The notes beneath the pieces were generated by a model. The model had not been told where the DNA came from and did not search any database. It was given only the letters and a program-made list of their open reading frames with translations. Source: JAITVB01 sp031553805 (lineage in GTDB: Bacteria; Bacteroidota; Bacteroidia; Bacteroidales; Rikenellaceae). From it: DNA of 64,000 nt. A program made the translations under genes and the position numbers. The DNA lies in the NCBI GenBank assembly GCA_031553805.1, contig JAVBLC010000009.1, positions 1-64,000 of the forward strand. The letters are read 5' to 3'. This document shows, in pieces, positions 32,721 through 41,930 of the stretch. Position 1 is the stretch's first letter; each line of letters starts with the position of its first letter.

Positions 32721-32774
32721 GTTGGGGGTGCGTCCCGGCATCGGGAGGCGATTGACTTTACCTGAACAAATATA
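32721..32774 (-). promoter_or_regulatory. Promoter region of the two-component pair containing a REP-like repeat
   Basis: TATATTTG on the minus strand (32767-32774) fits the -7 consensus. A copy of the GTGCGTCCCGGCATCGGGAG repeat (32721-32762) occupies the leader between the promoter and the kinase start, so it is transcribed. Confidence 0.5.
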
Positions 32775-32784
32775 CAAAAATTTC

Positions 32785-34770
32785 TCAGCTTTTTTGCTGC
32801 AACAGTTCCTGTTCGTAATGAAGCTGTTCCCAGAGGTGCATCTGGCGGTCGAGCTCCGTTTTGAGGGCTTCGTAGGCGGCGAAGACCGCAGGGTCCGACA
32901 GGTCGATGCCGTGGGCGGCGGGGTCGGCCATCCGGACGTCGGTGGCGGCGATTTCAGCCTCGAGGCGGGCGATTTCGGCTTCGCAACGGGCAATCTGGTC
33001 CGATACGCGGCGTACCTCGCGGTCCAGTTCGCGCTTCTGCTGGTACTGCTCTTTTCCGGACAGGGCGGGTTTTTCAGGAGTGGCCCCTTGCACAACCGTG
33101 GGGAGCGTCGCGATAGCGGGCGCTTCGGCCGCTTTCTTTTGCTCCAGCTCGCGTAGCGATTGCATCCGCTTCTTTTCGAGGAAATCGTAGATCCCCCCCA
33201 GATGCTCCTTGACCAGGCCATCACGAAATTCGTATATTTTATCGACCAGCCCATCCAAAAATTCGCGGTCGTGCGAGACGACGATCACGGTTCCATCGTA
33301 CGCTTTCAGGGCATTCTTCAAAATCTCTTTGCTGCGCATATCCATGTGGTTGGTCGGTTCGTCCATCACCAACAGGTTGTAGGGTTCGAGCATCAGCCGG
33401 GCCATCGCCAGGCGCGAACGTTCGCCGCCCGAAAGCACTTTTACTTTTTTGTCGATGTCCTCGCCTTTGAACAGGAAGGCGCCCAGGATGTCGCGCAGGC
33501 GGGTGCGGATGTCGCCCACGGCCACACGGTCCAACGTATCGAAGACGGTAAATTCACCCTCCATCAAGTCGTCCTGGTTCTGGGCGTAGTAGCCCACCCG
33601 CACGTTGTGGCCCAGGCGCACGATGCCGCGCGTAGGCTCGAGTTCGCCGATGATCATCCGGGCAAAGGTGGTTTTCCCTTCGCCGTTGCGGCCCACCAAG
33701 GCGATCTTTTCGCCGCGCTCGATCACCATCTCAGCTCCCGAGAAGATGTGTTTTGCGCCGAAATCCTTGCCGGCATTCTTCGACTCCACGACGATTTGGC
33801 CCGAGCGGGGCGCGGGCGGAAATTTGATGTTGAGCCTTGACAGGTCTTCCTCGTCGATCTCGATGCGTTCGACCTTTTCGAGTTGCTTCACGCGGCTTTG
33901 CACCTGGTTGGATTTCGCCGGTTTATATCGAAAACGTTCGATGAACTCTTCCGTTTTTTCGATCATCCGCTGCTGGTTGGCGTAGGCGGCCAACTGTTGC
34001 TCGCGGCGCTCCTTTCGTAATTCCACATACTTGGAATACGGAACTTTATAGTCATACACCTTTCCGAGCAGGATCTCGACCGTGCGCGTGGTGACGTTGT
34101 CCAGAAAGGCCTTGTCGTGCGAGATGAGCACCACCGCGCCGGGGTAATCGCGCAGGTAGCCCTCGAGCCACTGAATGCTCTCGATGTCGAGGTGGTTGGT
34201 CGGTTCGTCCAGGAGAAAGACCGACGGGCGGCGTAGCAGCAGCTTGGCCAACTCGATACGCATCCGCCATCCGCCGCTGAATTCGCGGGTTTGGCGGTCG
34301 AAGTCGCCGCGTTCGAAGCCCAGCCCGAGCAGGGTTTTCTCGATCTCGGCCTGGCGGTTGTCGCCCCCGAGGATGTGGTAGCGGTCGGTGGCGTCGTTCA
34401 GGCGGTGGAGCAGCACGGCGTAGGCGTCGCTCTCGTAATCGGTGCGCCGGGTAATCTCGTCGCCCAGGGCGGCGATCTCCTTTTCGAGGGCGTTCACTTC
34501 GTCGAAAGCCGTGGCGGTTTCCTCGAGCACCGTGCGGCCGTCGCTCACTTTCATCTGTTGGGGCAGGTAGCCGATCGTGCAATCGGTGTCACGCGCCACC
34601 ACGCCCGACGAGGCGGGTTGTTCGCCGGTGATCACTTTGAGCAGGGTCGATTTGCCCGCGCCGTTTTTTCCCACCAGGCCGATCCGGTCTTTGGGGTTGA
34701 TGAAAAGGGTTATGTCGCTAAAGAGGTCCCAGCCGCCGAAGGAAACGGTCAGGTTATTGATGGATATCAC
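32785..34770 (-). CDS. ABC-F family ATPase
   Basis: 661 residues with two ABC cassettes in one chain and no membrane domain. First Walker A is GLVGKNGAGKST (32-43), first signature FSGGWRMRIELAKLL, Walker B VFLLDEPTNHLD. The inter-cassette linker (about 235-300) is rich in charged helix. The second cassette has ALVGRNGEGKTT, LSGGERSRLAMARL and LLVMDEPTNHMD. A C-terminal coiled-coil extension (about 545-660) resembles Uup-type proteins. ABC-F proteins act on ribosomes or on translation-linked processes. It is the last gene of the rpe/DUF6090-like/abcF operon, 15 bases after its neighbour. Confidence 0.9.
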   Translation of the reverse strand: MISINNLTVSFGGWDLFSDITLFINPKDRIGLVGKNGAGKSTLLKVITGEQPASSGVVARDTDCTIGYLPQQMKVSDGRTVLEETATAFDEVNALEKEIAALGDEITRRTDYESDAYAVLLHRLNDATDRYHILGGDNRQAEIEKTLLGLGFERGDFDRQTREFSGGWRMRIELAKLLLRRPSVFLLDEPTNHLDIESIQWLEGYLRDYPGAVVLISHDKAFLDNVTTRTVEILLGKVYDYKVPYSKYVELRKERREQQLAAYANQQRMIEKTEEFIERFRYKPAKSNQVQSRVKQLEKVERIEIDEEDLSRLNIKFPPAPRSGQIVVESKNAGKDFGAKHIFSGAEMVIERGEKIALVGRNGEGKTTFARMIIGELEPTRGIVRLGHNVRVGYYAQNQDDLMEGEFTVFDTLDRVAVGDIRTRLRDILGAFLFKGEDIDKKVKVLSGGERSRLAMARLMLEPYNLLVMDEPTNHMDMRSKEILKNALKAYDGTVIVVSHDREFLDGLVDKIYEFRDGLVKEHLGGIYDFLEKKRMQSLRELEQKKAAEAPAIATLPTVVQGATPEKPALSGKEQYQQKRELDREVRRVSDQIARCEAEIARLEAEIAATDVRMADPAAHGIDLSDPAVFAAYEALKTELDRQMHLWEQLHYEQELLQQKS

Positions 34771-34785
34771 GGTTTTTCAGTTGTT

Positions 34786-35514
34786 TTAATTGTTTTCCGC
34801 GGCTTGCATCGCACGGAAAGTTTCGTAATTAACCCCCGCAGTCTTGCGCGGTTGGTCGTAGTTGTCGATCAGGAATACGGCGTAGTCGTACAGCGGGCCA
34901 AATGTTTCGTAAAAATCGGGGAAATTGTATTGGTTAAACCGGGCCACGTTTTCCATCACCCGGTAGGTTTCCCGGTTGGCCAGCAGCGCCCGCATAAAGG
35001 CCTCGGGGTTGTCGTGGAACTCCGCCAGATAGACGCCCGATAGTTTCTCTTTGCCTTGGCTGTAGCGCTCCCACCACGTTTTCATTTCTTCCATCCAGAA
35101 ATAACTTTGCGACAGGGTGGCGACCATATCCACGTTGTGCAGTTTCTGAACCATCCCCGAATACTGGAGCGTGTTCCAGATGTAGGTGCCCGTATAGCCG
35201 GTCGGATTCATTCGAATTTGCAGGGAAATGGCATCCATCGAGTCGCGCGTCAGGTCGGGCCAGCCTTGCTCCCACAATACTCCCCAGTAGGCGTTGAAGT
35301 CTTTTTCCCAGACATGGGCCCGTGTGGCGAGCCAGTTCTTATTATCAAGAATTTCCTGGCGGACGAGGGAGAGCATTTCGCGGGTCTGCTTCCGCTCCTG
35401 GTGGCGCTGCACGAGGAAGGTGATGCCGAACGTCAGGGCGATGCCGATGATCACCCCCAGGATATTCGCCGAGAAATTGGAAAACCACGTCGTGTTGAGA
35501 TCGATCTTTTTCAC
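34786..35514 (-). CDS. DUF6090-like membrane-anchored protein
   Basis: 242 residues from the GTG at 35514, which lies 4 bases after the rpe stop; the frame is open farther upstream, but only through rpe. A single membrane segment near the N-terminus (about 14-34; ILGVIIGIALTFGITFLV) is followed by a helical extracytoplasmic or cytoplasmic part with QERKQTREMLSLVRQEILDNKNWLATR. This layout fits the DUF6090 family of uncharacterised Bacteroidota proteins. I know of no defined function. It is sandwiched between rpe and the ABC-F gene. Confidence 0.65.
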   Translation of the reverse strand: MKKIDLNTTWFSNFSANILGVIIGIALTFGITFLVQRHQERKQTREMLSLVRQEILDNKNWLATRAHVWEKDFNAYWGVLWEQGWPDLTRDSMDAISLQIRMNPTGYTGTYIWNTLQYSGMVQKLHNVDMVATLSQSYFWMEEMKTWWERYSQGKEKLSGVYLAEFHDNPEAFMRALLANRETYRVMENVARFNQYNFPDFYETFGPLYDYAVFLIDNYDQPRKTAGVNYETFRAMQAAENN

Positions 35515-35518
35515 GGTT

Positions 35519-36166
35519 TTACCCCAAAATTTTAGAAATTGCGGCTTCGGGATCGTCCGAGCCGAAAATAGCCTTGCCTGCCACGAGCACGTCGCAGCCG
35601 GCGGCATAAATTTCGGCGGCATTGTCGAGGTTCACCCCGCCGTCGACCTGGATCAGCGTTTGCAACCCGCGGCTGTCGATCATCGCCCGCAAGCGTCGGA
35701 TTTTATCCAACGAGAACGGGATGAATTTCTGCCCGCCGAAACCCGGATTGACGCTCATAATAAGCACCATATCCAACTCCGGAAGGATCTCTTCGAGCAT
35801 GGCCAACGGGGTCGAGGGATTCAGGGCCACGCCCGCTTTCATCCCGAGCGATTTGATGTGTGAAACGGTGCGTTCGAGGTGGGTACACGCTTCCAGCTGT
35901 ATGGTCAGGATGTCGGCCCCCGCTTCGCGAAACCGGTCGATGTAGCGGTCGGGATCGACGATCATCAGGTGCACGTCGAACGGTTTTCGTGACAAGGGCC
36001 GCATCGCGCTGATGATCGGAAACCCGAACGATATGTTCGGTACGAACACCCCGTCCATCACGTCGAAGTGGATCCACTGGGCGCGGCTGCCCTCAAGCAT
36101 CGCCATTTCGTCGGCCAGGTGGCCGAAGTCAGAGATCAGGATCGAGGGGGAGAGGATACGTGCCAT
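35519..36166 (-). CDS. rpe: Ribulose-phosphate 3-epimerase
   Basis: 215 residues, standard length. The barrel has LSPSILISDFGHLADE, IHFDVMDGVFVPNISFG with the catalytic Asp, VHLMIVDP, VLIMSVNPGFGGQKF and IQVDGGVNLDNA, all diagnostic. It interconverts ribulose 5-phosphate and xylulose 5-phosphate in the pentose phosphate pathway. It is divergent from rmuC and heads the operon with the DUF6090-like protein and the ABC-F gene. Confidence 0.96.
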   Translation of the reverse strand: MARILSPSILISDFGHLADEMAMLEGSRAQWIHFDVMDGVFVPNISFGFPIISAMRPLSRKPFDVHLMIVDPDRYIDRFREAGADILTIQLEACTHLERTVSHIKSLGMKAGVALNPSTPLAMLEEILPELDMVLIMSVNPGFGGQKFIPFSLDKIRRLRAMIDSRGLQTLIQVDGGVNLDNAAEIYAAGCDVLVAGKAIFGSDDPEAAISKILG

Positions 36167-36192
36167 CGCGTCAGCGTGTTTTGATTTTAATG

Positions 36193-36200
36193 CAAAACTA
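36193..36200 (-). promoter_or_regulatory. -7 box for rpe
   Basis: TAGTTTTG on the minus strand fits TAnnTTTG, 27 bases before rpe. Confidence 0.55.
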
Positions 36201-36223
36201 ATGGTTTATTTCGGTTGATTCAC

Positions 36224-36231
36224 TATTTTTG
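36224..36231 (+). promoter_or_regulatory. -7 box for rmuC
   Basis: TATTTTTG fits TAnnTTTG. With the rpe box it forms a compact divergent promoter. Confidence 0.5.
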
Positions 36232-36298
36232 TTCGAAAATAACGTTTGCGGAGTTGCTAAAGACTTTCGGCAGCGTAAAAACGAAAAAAGGGAAAAGG

Positions 36299-37666
36299 AT
36301 GATCGCTGCGGCATTTTTGATTTTGGGTCTGGTCGTTGGCCTCGGGGCGATGTGGTTCGTTTCGCGGTCGGCGGGCAGCGGTTATGTGCGCCAGATCGAA
36401 GAGCTGCGCCGTGCGGCGGCTGAAGCCGAATCGCGCTTCGCCGCCCGCGAAGCCGAACTCGCCGCGCGCCTCGCCGCCAAAGAGGCCGAGCTTAACGCCC
36501 AGGCCCGCACCACTGGCGAAATGACCGCCACCAACCGCGCCCTGCAGGAGAAGATCGACAACCAAAAGGCCGAGATCGAAGAGATCCGCAAACAGTTCCA
36601 GTTGGAATTCGAAAACATTGCCAACCGCATCCTCGAAGAAAAAAGCAAAAAATTCACCCAGGCCAATCAGGAAAATATTACGAACATCCTGAAGCCCCTC
36701 GACGAAAATCTGGAAAAGTTCAGGAAAAAGGTCGAGGAGGTGTACGATCGCGAGTCGAAAGAACGTTTTTCATTGGGGAAGGAGGTCGAACGTCTGGTGC
36801 AGGCCAACCAGCGCATTAGCGACGAGGCCAACGCCCTGACCAACGCCCTGCGCGGCAATTCGAAGACCCAGGGCAACTGGGGCGAAATGATCCTCGAAAG
36901 TATCCTCGAACGTTCGGGCCTGCGCAAAAACGAGGAGTATTTCCTACAGGAGAACCTTCGCGACGATGCCGACCGCACGGTGTTGAGCGATGAAGGCCGC
37001 CGGCTGATCCCCGACGTGGTGGTGCGCTATCCCGACGACCGCAAGGTGGTGATCGATTCGAAGGTGTCGCTGACGGACTATGTGCGCTACATGGAGAGCG
37101 ACGATCCCGACGAGTGTCGCGCTGCGCTGGCCCGCCACGCTGCTTCGGTGCGCCGCCATGTTGACGAACTGGGGCAGAAGAATTACCAGCAGTATGTCAG
37201 TTCGCTGGATTTCGTGATGATGTTCATCCCCAACGAACCGGCCTATGCCGCGGCTTTGCAGCAGGACTCTGAGTTGTGGAACTATGCCTACGCCCGCAAG
37301 GTGGTGGTCATCAGCCCGACCAACCTGATCACCTCGCTCAAGCTGCTGGCTGACCTTTGGAGCCGCGAGTACCAGAACCGCAACGCCCTCGAAATCGCCA
37401 AACGCGGGGGGCAGTTATACGATAAATTCGCCGGATTCGTCGACAGTATGCGGCGCATCGGTGACCAGTTGCGCCGCACCGACGAAGCCTACGGCGACGC
37501 GATGAAGCAACTCAGCGAAGGCAAAGGCAACCTGATCCGCCAGGTCGAACAGCTCCAGCAATTGGGCGTTCGTGGTAAAAAGAAGCTTGCTGCCGGGGCT
37601 GCCGCCGAGGAAGATCCGGACGACGAACCCGGCAACGACACCGAAACAGAAGAAAACAACGAATAA
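36299..37666 (+). CDS. rmuC: DNA recombination protein RmuC
   Basis: 455 residues from the ATG at 36299, chosen because AAAAGGGAAAAGG lies just upstream and the membrane anchor (IAAAFLILGLVVGLGAMWFV) then sits at the very N-terminus. A long coiled coil (about 25-180) is followed by the RmuC nuclease-like domain: GNSKTQGNWGEMILESILERSGL, LIPDVVVRYPDDRKVVIDSKVSLTDYV and VMMFIPNEPAYAAAL. RmuC limits certain DNA rearrangements; its activity is little defined. The acidic tail DPDDEPGNDTETEENNE is low complexity. Confidence 0.92.
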   Translation: MIAAAFLILGLVVGLGAMWFVSRSAGSGYVRQIEELRRAAAEAESRFAAREAELAARLAAKEAELNAQARTTGEMTATNRALQEKIDNQKAEIEEIRKQFQLEFENIANRILEEKSKKFTQANQENITNILKPLDENLEKFRKKVEEVYDRESKERFSLGKEVERLVQANQRISDEANALTNALRGNSKTQGNWGEMILESILERSGLRKNEEYFLQENLRDDADRTVLSDEGRRLIPDVVVRYPDDRKVVIDSKVSLTDYVRYMESDDPDECRAALARHAASVRRHVDELGQKNYQQYVSSLDFVMMFIPNEPAYAAALQQDSELWNYAYARKVVVISPTNLITSLKLLADLWSREYQNRNALEIAKRGGQLYDKFAGFVDSMRRIGDQLRRTDEAYGDAMKQLSEGKGNLIRQVEQLQQLGVRGKKKLAAGAAAEEDPDDEPGNDTETEENNE

Positions 37667-37681
37667 AGGGATGCCGCAAAT

Positions 37682-38629
37682 ATGAAAAAAATCTTTTTTA
37701 CCCTGCTGCTGGTCGGTTTTTCGGCCCTGGCTTTCGGCCAGGCGCTGCCGAAAGCACATTATACACAGCAGGACGTCAGGCTGTTTAACCAGTATATCGA
37801 AAAATTCAAGGGCAAAAAAGATCTGCCGATGGGCGAGCTCATTGCCCAGACCGGAAAATATTTTGTCGGCACGCCTTACGTCAATTTCACGCTAGAGGAG
37901 TGCGAGCCAGAGGAGTTGATCGTCAACCTGCGCGGGCTCGATTGCGTGACTTTCGTTGAAACGACTATCGCCCTGGCCCAGACTGTGAAGTCCGACTCGA
38001 TGGCCTTTTCGTACTATTGCGACCGGCTGCGCGACCTGCGCTATCGCGGGGGCAACCTGATCGATTTCACCTCGCGCCTCCACTATTTCAGCGACTGGAT
38101 ATGGGACAAAACCACCAGTGGTCGCGCGGTCGACGTCACCCCGCTGCTCGGCGGCGATCCTTACCCGATCGAGGTCAATATGATGACGCGCGTGTCGAAG
38201 AATTACCGCCAACTGGTCAATAATCCCGAACTTATCCCTGCGATCACCCAATTCGAAAAGGCGATGAGCAGCCATAAAATGTACTCGATCCCGCGCGAGA
38301 AGGCCGATAGCCTGCAACCGTGGCTCGAGAGTGGCTACGTGATCGGCACCACCACCCCCGGGATGATGGACATCACCCACTGTGGGTTCATCTACAAGGA
38401 GAATGGCAAGGCTCACTTTATGCACGCCTCGTCTAAAGAGAAGCAGGTGGTGATCACCGACGGCACATTGCAGGATTATTTGCAAAGCGTAAAGAGCATG
38501 ACAGGGTTTATGGTGGTGCAGATTCCTGATGTAATGACCGTTACGCCTCAATCGGCCGGTGTCTCTTCTTCCTCGTCGGACTCTTTGTCTTCATCTGCTT
38601 CTGCGACGACGGTTTCGGTGACGCCCTGA
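37682..38629 (+). CDS. DUF1460 family secreted cysteine amidase/peptidase
   Basis: 315 residues with a signal peptide (about 1-19, ending AFGQ). LIAQTGKYFVGTPYV and the nucleophile Cys88 in LRGLDCVTFVETTIALAQ are typical of DUF1460, an NlpC/P60-like N-acetylmuramoyl-L-alanine amidase-type fold. DITHCGFIYKENGKAHFMHAS near 235-255 supplies the probable catalytic His. It likely acts on cell-wall muropeptides in the periplasm. A Ser-rich tail ends the protein. It starts 15 bases after rmuC. Confidence 0.85.
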   Translation: MKKIFFTLLLVGFSALAFGQALPKAHYTQQDVRLFNQYIEKFKGKKDLPMGELIAQTGKYFVGTPYVNFTLEECEPEELIVNLRGLDCVTFVETTIALAQTVKSDSMAFSYYCDRLRDLRYRGGNLIDFTSRLHYFSDWIWDKTTSGRAVDVTPLLGGDPYPIEVNMMTRVSKNYRQLVNNPELIPAITQFEKAMSSHKMYSIPREKADSLQPWLESGYVIGTTTPGMMDITHCGFIYKENGKAHFMHASSKEKQVVITDGTLQDYLQSVKSMTGFMVVQIPDVMTVTPQSAGVSSSSSDSLSSSASATTVSVTP

Positions 38630-38690
38630 GCTTGTTCCGGAAAACCGCAAAAAATTTGTAGAACCCAAAAAAGGTTCTACTTTTGTGCCC

Positions 38691-38783
<93 letters not shown>

Positions 38784-38799
38784 ATAAGCAATATCGAGC

Positions 38800-38835
38800 A
38801 AAACACCGTAAATCAAACGATTACGGTGTTTTTCT
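38800..38835 (+). terminator. Terminator carried by the element behind tRNA-Ser
   Basis: AAAACACCGTAA...TTACGGTGTTTTT with a T-rich tail, replacing the native terminator that now lies beyond attR. Confidence 0.85.
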
Positions 38836-38885
38836 TTTTTCGACAGGGAGCAAAAAAGGGCGGTTTTGGGCATTAAAAACGTGCA

Positions 38886-38927
38886 AAATCGCTAACACTT
38901 TCTAAAAATGAAAACTGTTAGCGATTT
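38886..38927. repeat. Inverted AAATCGCTAACA repeats near attL, probable integrase arm sites
   Basis: AAATCGCTAACAC at 38886-38898 and its complement TGTTAGCGATTT at 38916-38927. The same 13-mer recurs at 47565-47577 near attR, and a 12-base version (AATCGCTAACAC) at 39185-39196 inside the integrase gene. Confidence 0.65.
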
Positions 38928-38984
38928 GATGTTTATGTGCTGATTTGCTGTATTTTGCGTAGCGCAATTTTCGCTTGAAGTCCA

Positions 38985-38992
38985 TACTTTTG
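38985..38992 (+). promoter_or_regulatory. -7 box for the integrase gene
   Basis: TACTTTTG fits TAnnTTTG, 26 bases before the start codon. Confidence 0.5.
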
Positions 38993-39017
38993 AATCAATA
39001 ATTTAAAGGTTAAAAGT

Positions 39018-40253
39018 ATGAAAAGAGCAACATTCAACATCCTGTTTTACATTCAGAAAAACAGGATTACAAAAGACGGGCAAGCGCCTGTTTTATTGCG
39101 TGTTACCATTGATGGCGGCCGTGCCGTTATCTCGGTAAATCTCAAGGTAAATCCCCTGAATTGGAACGCCGTCGCCGGACGGTCAATCGCTAACACACGG
39201 ATGGATGACGAACTGAACGCCCGGCTCGACACCATCCGTTTTCGCCTGATGCAAATATACCGCGAAATGGAATTTGCCGGGGAAACGATTACCGCCCAAA
39301 AGATTATAGACAAATACCTCGGCCGTAGCGATAAACAGGAAATTATGCTGTTGGAGGTGTTCCGCGAACACAACGACCGCTGCCATAAACTCGCAGGCAA
39401 CGGTATGTCCCCGGCGACTGTGGAGCGTTACGAAACTTCGTACAAGCACACGGCGGCCTTTATCCAGTCCAATTACGGGAAAGACGATATTCCTATTGCC
39501 AGCGTAGACCATAAATTCATAACCGACTATGAGTTTTGGCTTCGCACCGAGCGCAAGTGCAATCATAATTCGGCAACCAAGTACCTGAAAAATTTCAAGA
39601 AGATCATTCGCATCGCCCTCGCCAACGACTATATCTCGAAAGACCCGTTTATCAACATCCGGTTCAAACTCGACGAAGTAGAGCGCGATTTCCTCGAAGA
39701 CCACGAGATCAAGGCGATGATAGAAAAGCCTATAACTATTCCCCGGCTGGCGCAGGTTCGGGATGTTTTCATCTTTTCGACGTTCACCGGACTCGCGTTT
39801 TCGGACTTGAAAGGATTGAAGCCGGAACACCTCGTGCGGGATAATAACGGCGACCTGTGGATTCGCAAAGCCCGGCAGAAGACGAAAAATATGTGTAATA
39901 TTCCTCTTCTTGATCCTGCCCGGCTGATATTGGAACGCTACAAAGACCATCCGGAATGCGTGACCAAAGGCGTGCTTCTCCCGATGCTGTGCAATCAGAA
40001 ATATAATGCCTATCTGAAAGAACTGGCCGTGGTGTGCGGGATCAATAAGGAAATCTCGGCGCACACCGGACGCCACTCATTCGCCACCTCGGTCGCCCTG
40101 GCTAATGGCGTATCCATCGAAAACGTCGCCAAAATGCTCGGCCACTCCAATACCAATATGACCCGCCATTACGCCCGTGTCCTCGATAAGAGCATCAAGC
40201 GGGATATGGCTCTGGTCAATGGCAAATTCGCCAATACATCGACCGCTCTTTAG
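39018..40253 (+). CDS. int: Tyrosine recombinase (integrase)
   Basis: 411 residues. An arm-binding/SAM-like N-terminal half (about 1-210; LNWNAVAGRSIANT, YKHTAAFIQSNYGKDDI) is followed by the catalytic domain (about 220-400): FTGLAFSDLKGLKPEH at box I, ISAHTGRHSFATSVAL at box II and MLGHSNTNMTRHYARVLD with the nucleophilic Tyr. In box I the usual Arg is replaced (TGLAFSD), as also described for Bacteroides IntDOT-type enzymes. It integrates and excises the element at tRNA-Ser. It is the first gene inside attL and reads inward. Confidence 0.95.
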   Translation: MKRATFNILFYIQKNRITKDGQAPVLLRVTIDGGRAVISVNLKVNPLNWNAVAGRSIANTRMDDELNARLDTIRFRLMQIYREMEFAGETITAQKIIDKYLGRSDKQEIMLLEVFREHNDRCHKLAGNGMSPATVERYETSYKHTAAFIQSNYGKDDIPIASVDHKFITDYEFWLRTERKCNHNSATKYLKNFKKIIRIALANDYISKDPFINIRFKLDEVERDFLEDHEIKAMIEKPITIPRLAQVRDVFIFSTFTGLAFSDLKGLKPEHLVRDNNGDLWIRKARQKTKNMCNIPLLDPARLILERYKDHPECVTKGVLLPMLCNQKYNAYLKELAVVCGINKEISAHTGRHSFATSVALANGVSIENVAKMLGHSNTNMTRHYARVLDKSIKRDMALVNGKFANTSTAL

Positions 40254-40297
40254 ACTTTACCCGCCGCCGTCCCCAAGGGCTTTTGAAAAAAGCCATA

Positions 40298-40357
40298 GCT
40301 TATTAGGGCATTTTCCGAGCCGCATCACTCCGTGACGCTGAAAATGCCCCAATAAGC
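40298..40357 (+). other. Large hairpin between int and mob, candidate oriT
   Basis: 18-base arms (40298-40315 and 40340-40357, one mismatch; GCTTATT-GGGCATTTTC) around a 24-base GC-rich loop that itself holds AGC/GCT and CAC/GTG pairs. It lies 104 bases upstream of the relaxase gene, where MOBV elements usually keep their transfer origin. Confidence 0.5.
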
Positions 40358-40460
40358 CGAGGGACTGCGCCCCTCTGGACTCCCCGGCGGTCGTGCCGAC
40401 CGCACCGCCTCAAACGATTAATAGGCGGCATATAATCACACTCCAAATAAGAATTAAGTT

Positions 40461-41918
40461 ATGGGATTTGTAGTATTACATATCAATAAGGCGTCCGGCA
40501 ACGACGCCGGGATGACCGCGCACATAGAGCGGACTATCGATCCGAAGAACGCCGACCAGTCACGCACCTGCCTGAATGAAGACCTTATCGCATACCCCGA
40601 CGGAGTAAAGGACAGGACACAGGCAATCCAACACCGCCTCGATAATGCAGGACTGACCCGCAAGATCGGCACAAACCAAGTGCGGGCGTTGCGGATTATG
40701 CTCTCCGGAACGCCCGAAGATATGCAACGCATACAGGCAGCAGGAAAATTAGGCGAATGGTGCGACGATAATATCAACTGGTTGCAGAATACCTTCAGCA
40801 AGGACAATCTTGTTTCTGCCGTCCTGCATATGGACGAGAAAACGCCACATATCCATGCTGCCGTCGTGCCTGTCGTTACCGGTGAGAGGAGAAAAGCAGC
40901 AGAAAAAAAGAAGCCGGAGCAAGATAAACCGGACAAAAAGAAATACCGGAAGAAAAACCCGAATGCCGCCCGCTTGTGCGCCGACGATATAATGACAAGA
41001 GATAACCTCAAATTATTTCAAGATACCTACGCCGAGGCTATGGCGAAATACGGTTTGCAACGCGGCATCGACGGCTCCGAGGCACGTCATATAACCAACC
41101 TCGAATTTTATCGTGATATAACGGCCAACAAGCAGGCATTACAGGACGAGATAGAGAATTTGCAGGAGGCGAAGGAAGTCCGGCAGCAGGAAGTGACGGA
41201 ACTCGAACAGCAGGAGGAGCACGCTCGTACCCGCACCGAGCAGGCCAGCATTGAAAAGCAACAGGCCGAAACGGAGTTGGTCGGTAAGCAATCCGAACTT
41301 CAAAAAATCAAAGGCGAATTGAAGACCGAGAAATTCAAGAGTTCCGCAACCGATGCCGGTTCCGCGCTTATGGACGGTATCAGCTCGGCCCTCGGCACAT
41401 CGAAAGTCAAGCGCCAGCAGGCGGAGATAGACGACCTTAAAGCCGAGAATGGCGAACTGGCAATGCGGCTAGATAATAAGGAGATGCAGATACGAAGCCT
41501 GCACCGCGACCACCAATCCGACACCGAACAGCTAAAACAGGCTCACGAAGCCAGCATGGCATCAAAACAAAAAGAGCTTGACCGTATCGCTTTCTGGTTT
41601 CCCGATATTCCACAAATGACCAAAACAGCAGACTATTGCCGCGATATAGGTTTTAGCCACCAGCAAACCAAAGAATTATTGATGTTGCAGCCGGTTCAGT
41701 ACACGGGAAAACTACGTTCGCCCAAAACAGGAAGAAGCTACGAAGCAGACAATGTGACCGCCCGGCTCGAAAGCCCGTCGAATACCCACGGTTTTACCCT
41801 AACTATCAACGGAACACCTATCCTTCAGTGGTTCAAGCAAAAATTCGATGAAATACGAAAGATAACGGGTCTTAAAATTCCTGAAAAACAACAAAATAGA
41901 GGTGTCCGTCTAAAATAA
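40461..41918 (+). CDS. mob: MOBV-family relaxase (Mob/Pre)
   Basis: 485 residues. The N-terminal relaxase domain (about 1-220) contains the MOBV motif HMDEKTPHIHAAVVP (about residues 123-137), where the His and acidic residues bind the metal. A Lys-rich insert (about 145-170) and a long coiled coil (about 225-380; Glu/Gln/Lys-rich) follow, and a C-terminal segment with LRSPKTGRSYEADNVTARL. It nicks oriT for mobilisation by a helper conjugation system. The start at MGFVVLHINKASGND matches the family, where an aromatic or basic N-terminus precedes the HxDExxPHxH motif. Confidence 0.93.
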   Translation: MGFVVLHINKASGNDAGMTAHIERTIDPKNADQSRTCLNEDLIAYPDGVKDRTQAIQHRLDNAGLTRKIGTNQVRALRIMLSGTPEDMQRIQAAGKLGEWCDDNINWLQNTFSKDNLVSAVLHMDEKTPHIHAAVVPVVTGERRKAAEKKKPEQDKPDKKKYRKKNPNAARLCADDIMTRDNLKLFQDTYAEAMAKYGLQRGIDGSEARHITNLEFYRDITANKQALQDEIENLQEAKEVRQQEVTELEQQEEHARTRTEQASIEKQQAETELVGKQSELQKIKGELKTEKFKSSATDAGSALMDGISSALGTSKVKRQQAEIDDLKAENGELAMRLDNKEMQIRSLHRDHQSDTEQLKQAHEASMASKQKELDRIAFWFPDIPQMTKTADYCRDIGFSHQQTKELLMLQPVQYTGKLRSPKTGRSYEADNVTARLESPSNTHGFTLTINGTPILQWFKQKFDEIRKITGLKIPEKQQNRGVRLK

Positions 41919-41930
41919 TTATGCCGACCT

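Noticed and set aside
38886..38927. CRISPR-like reading of the AAATCGCTAACA repeats
   Set aside because: Only two inverted copies occur here, with no regular spacers and no cas genes; integrase sites fit better.
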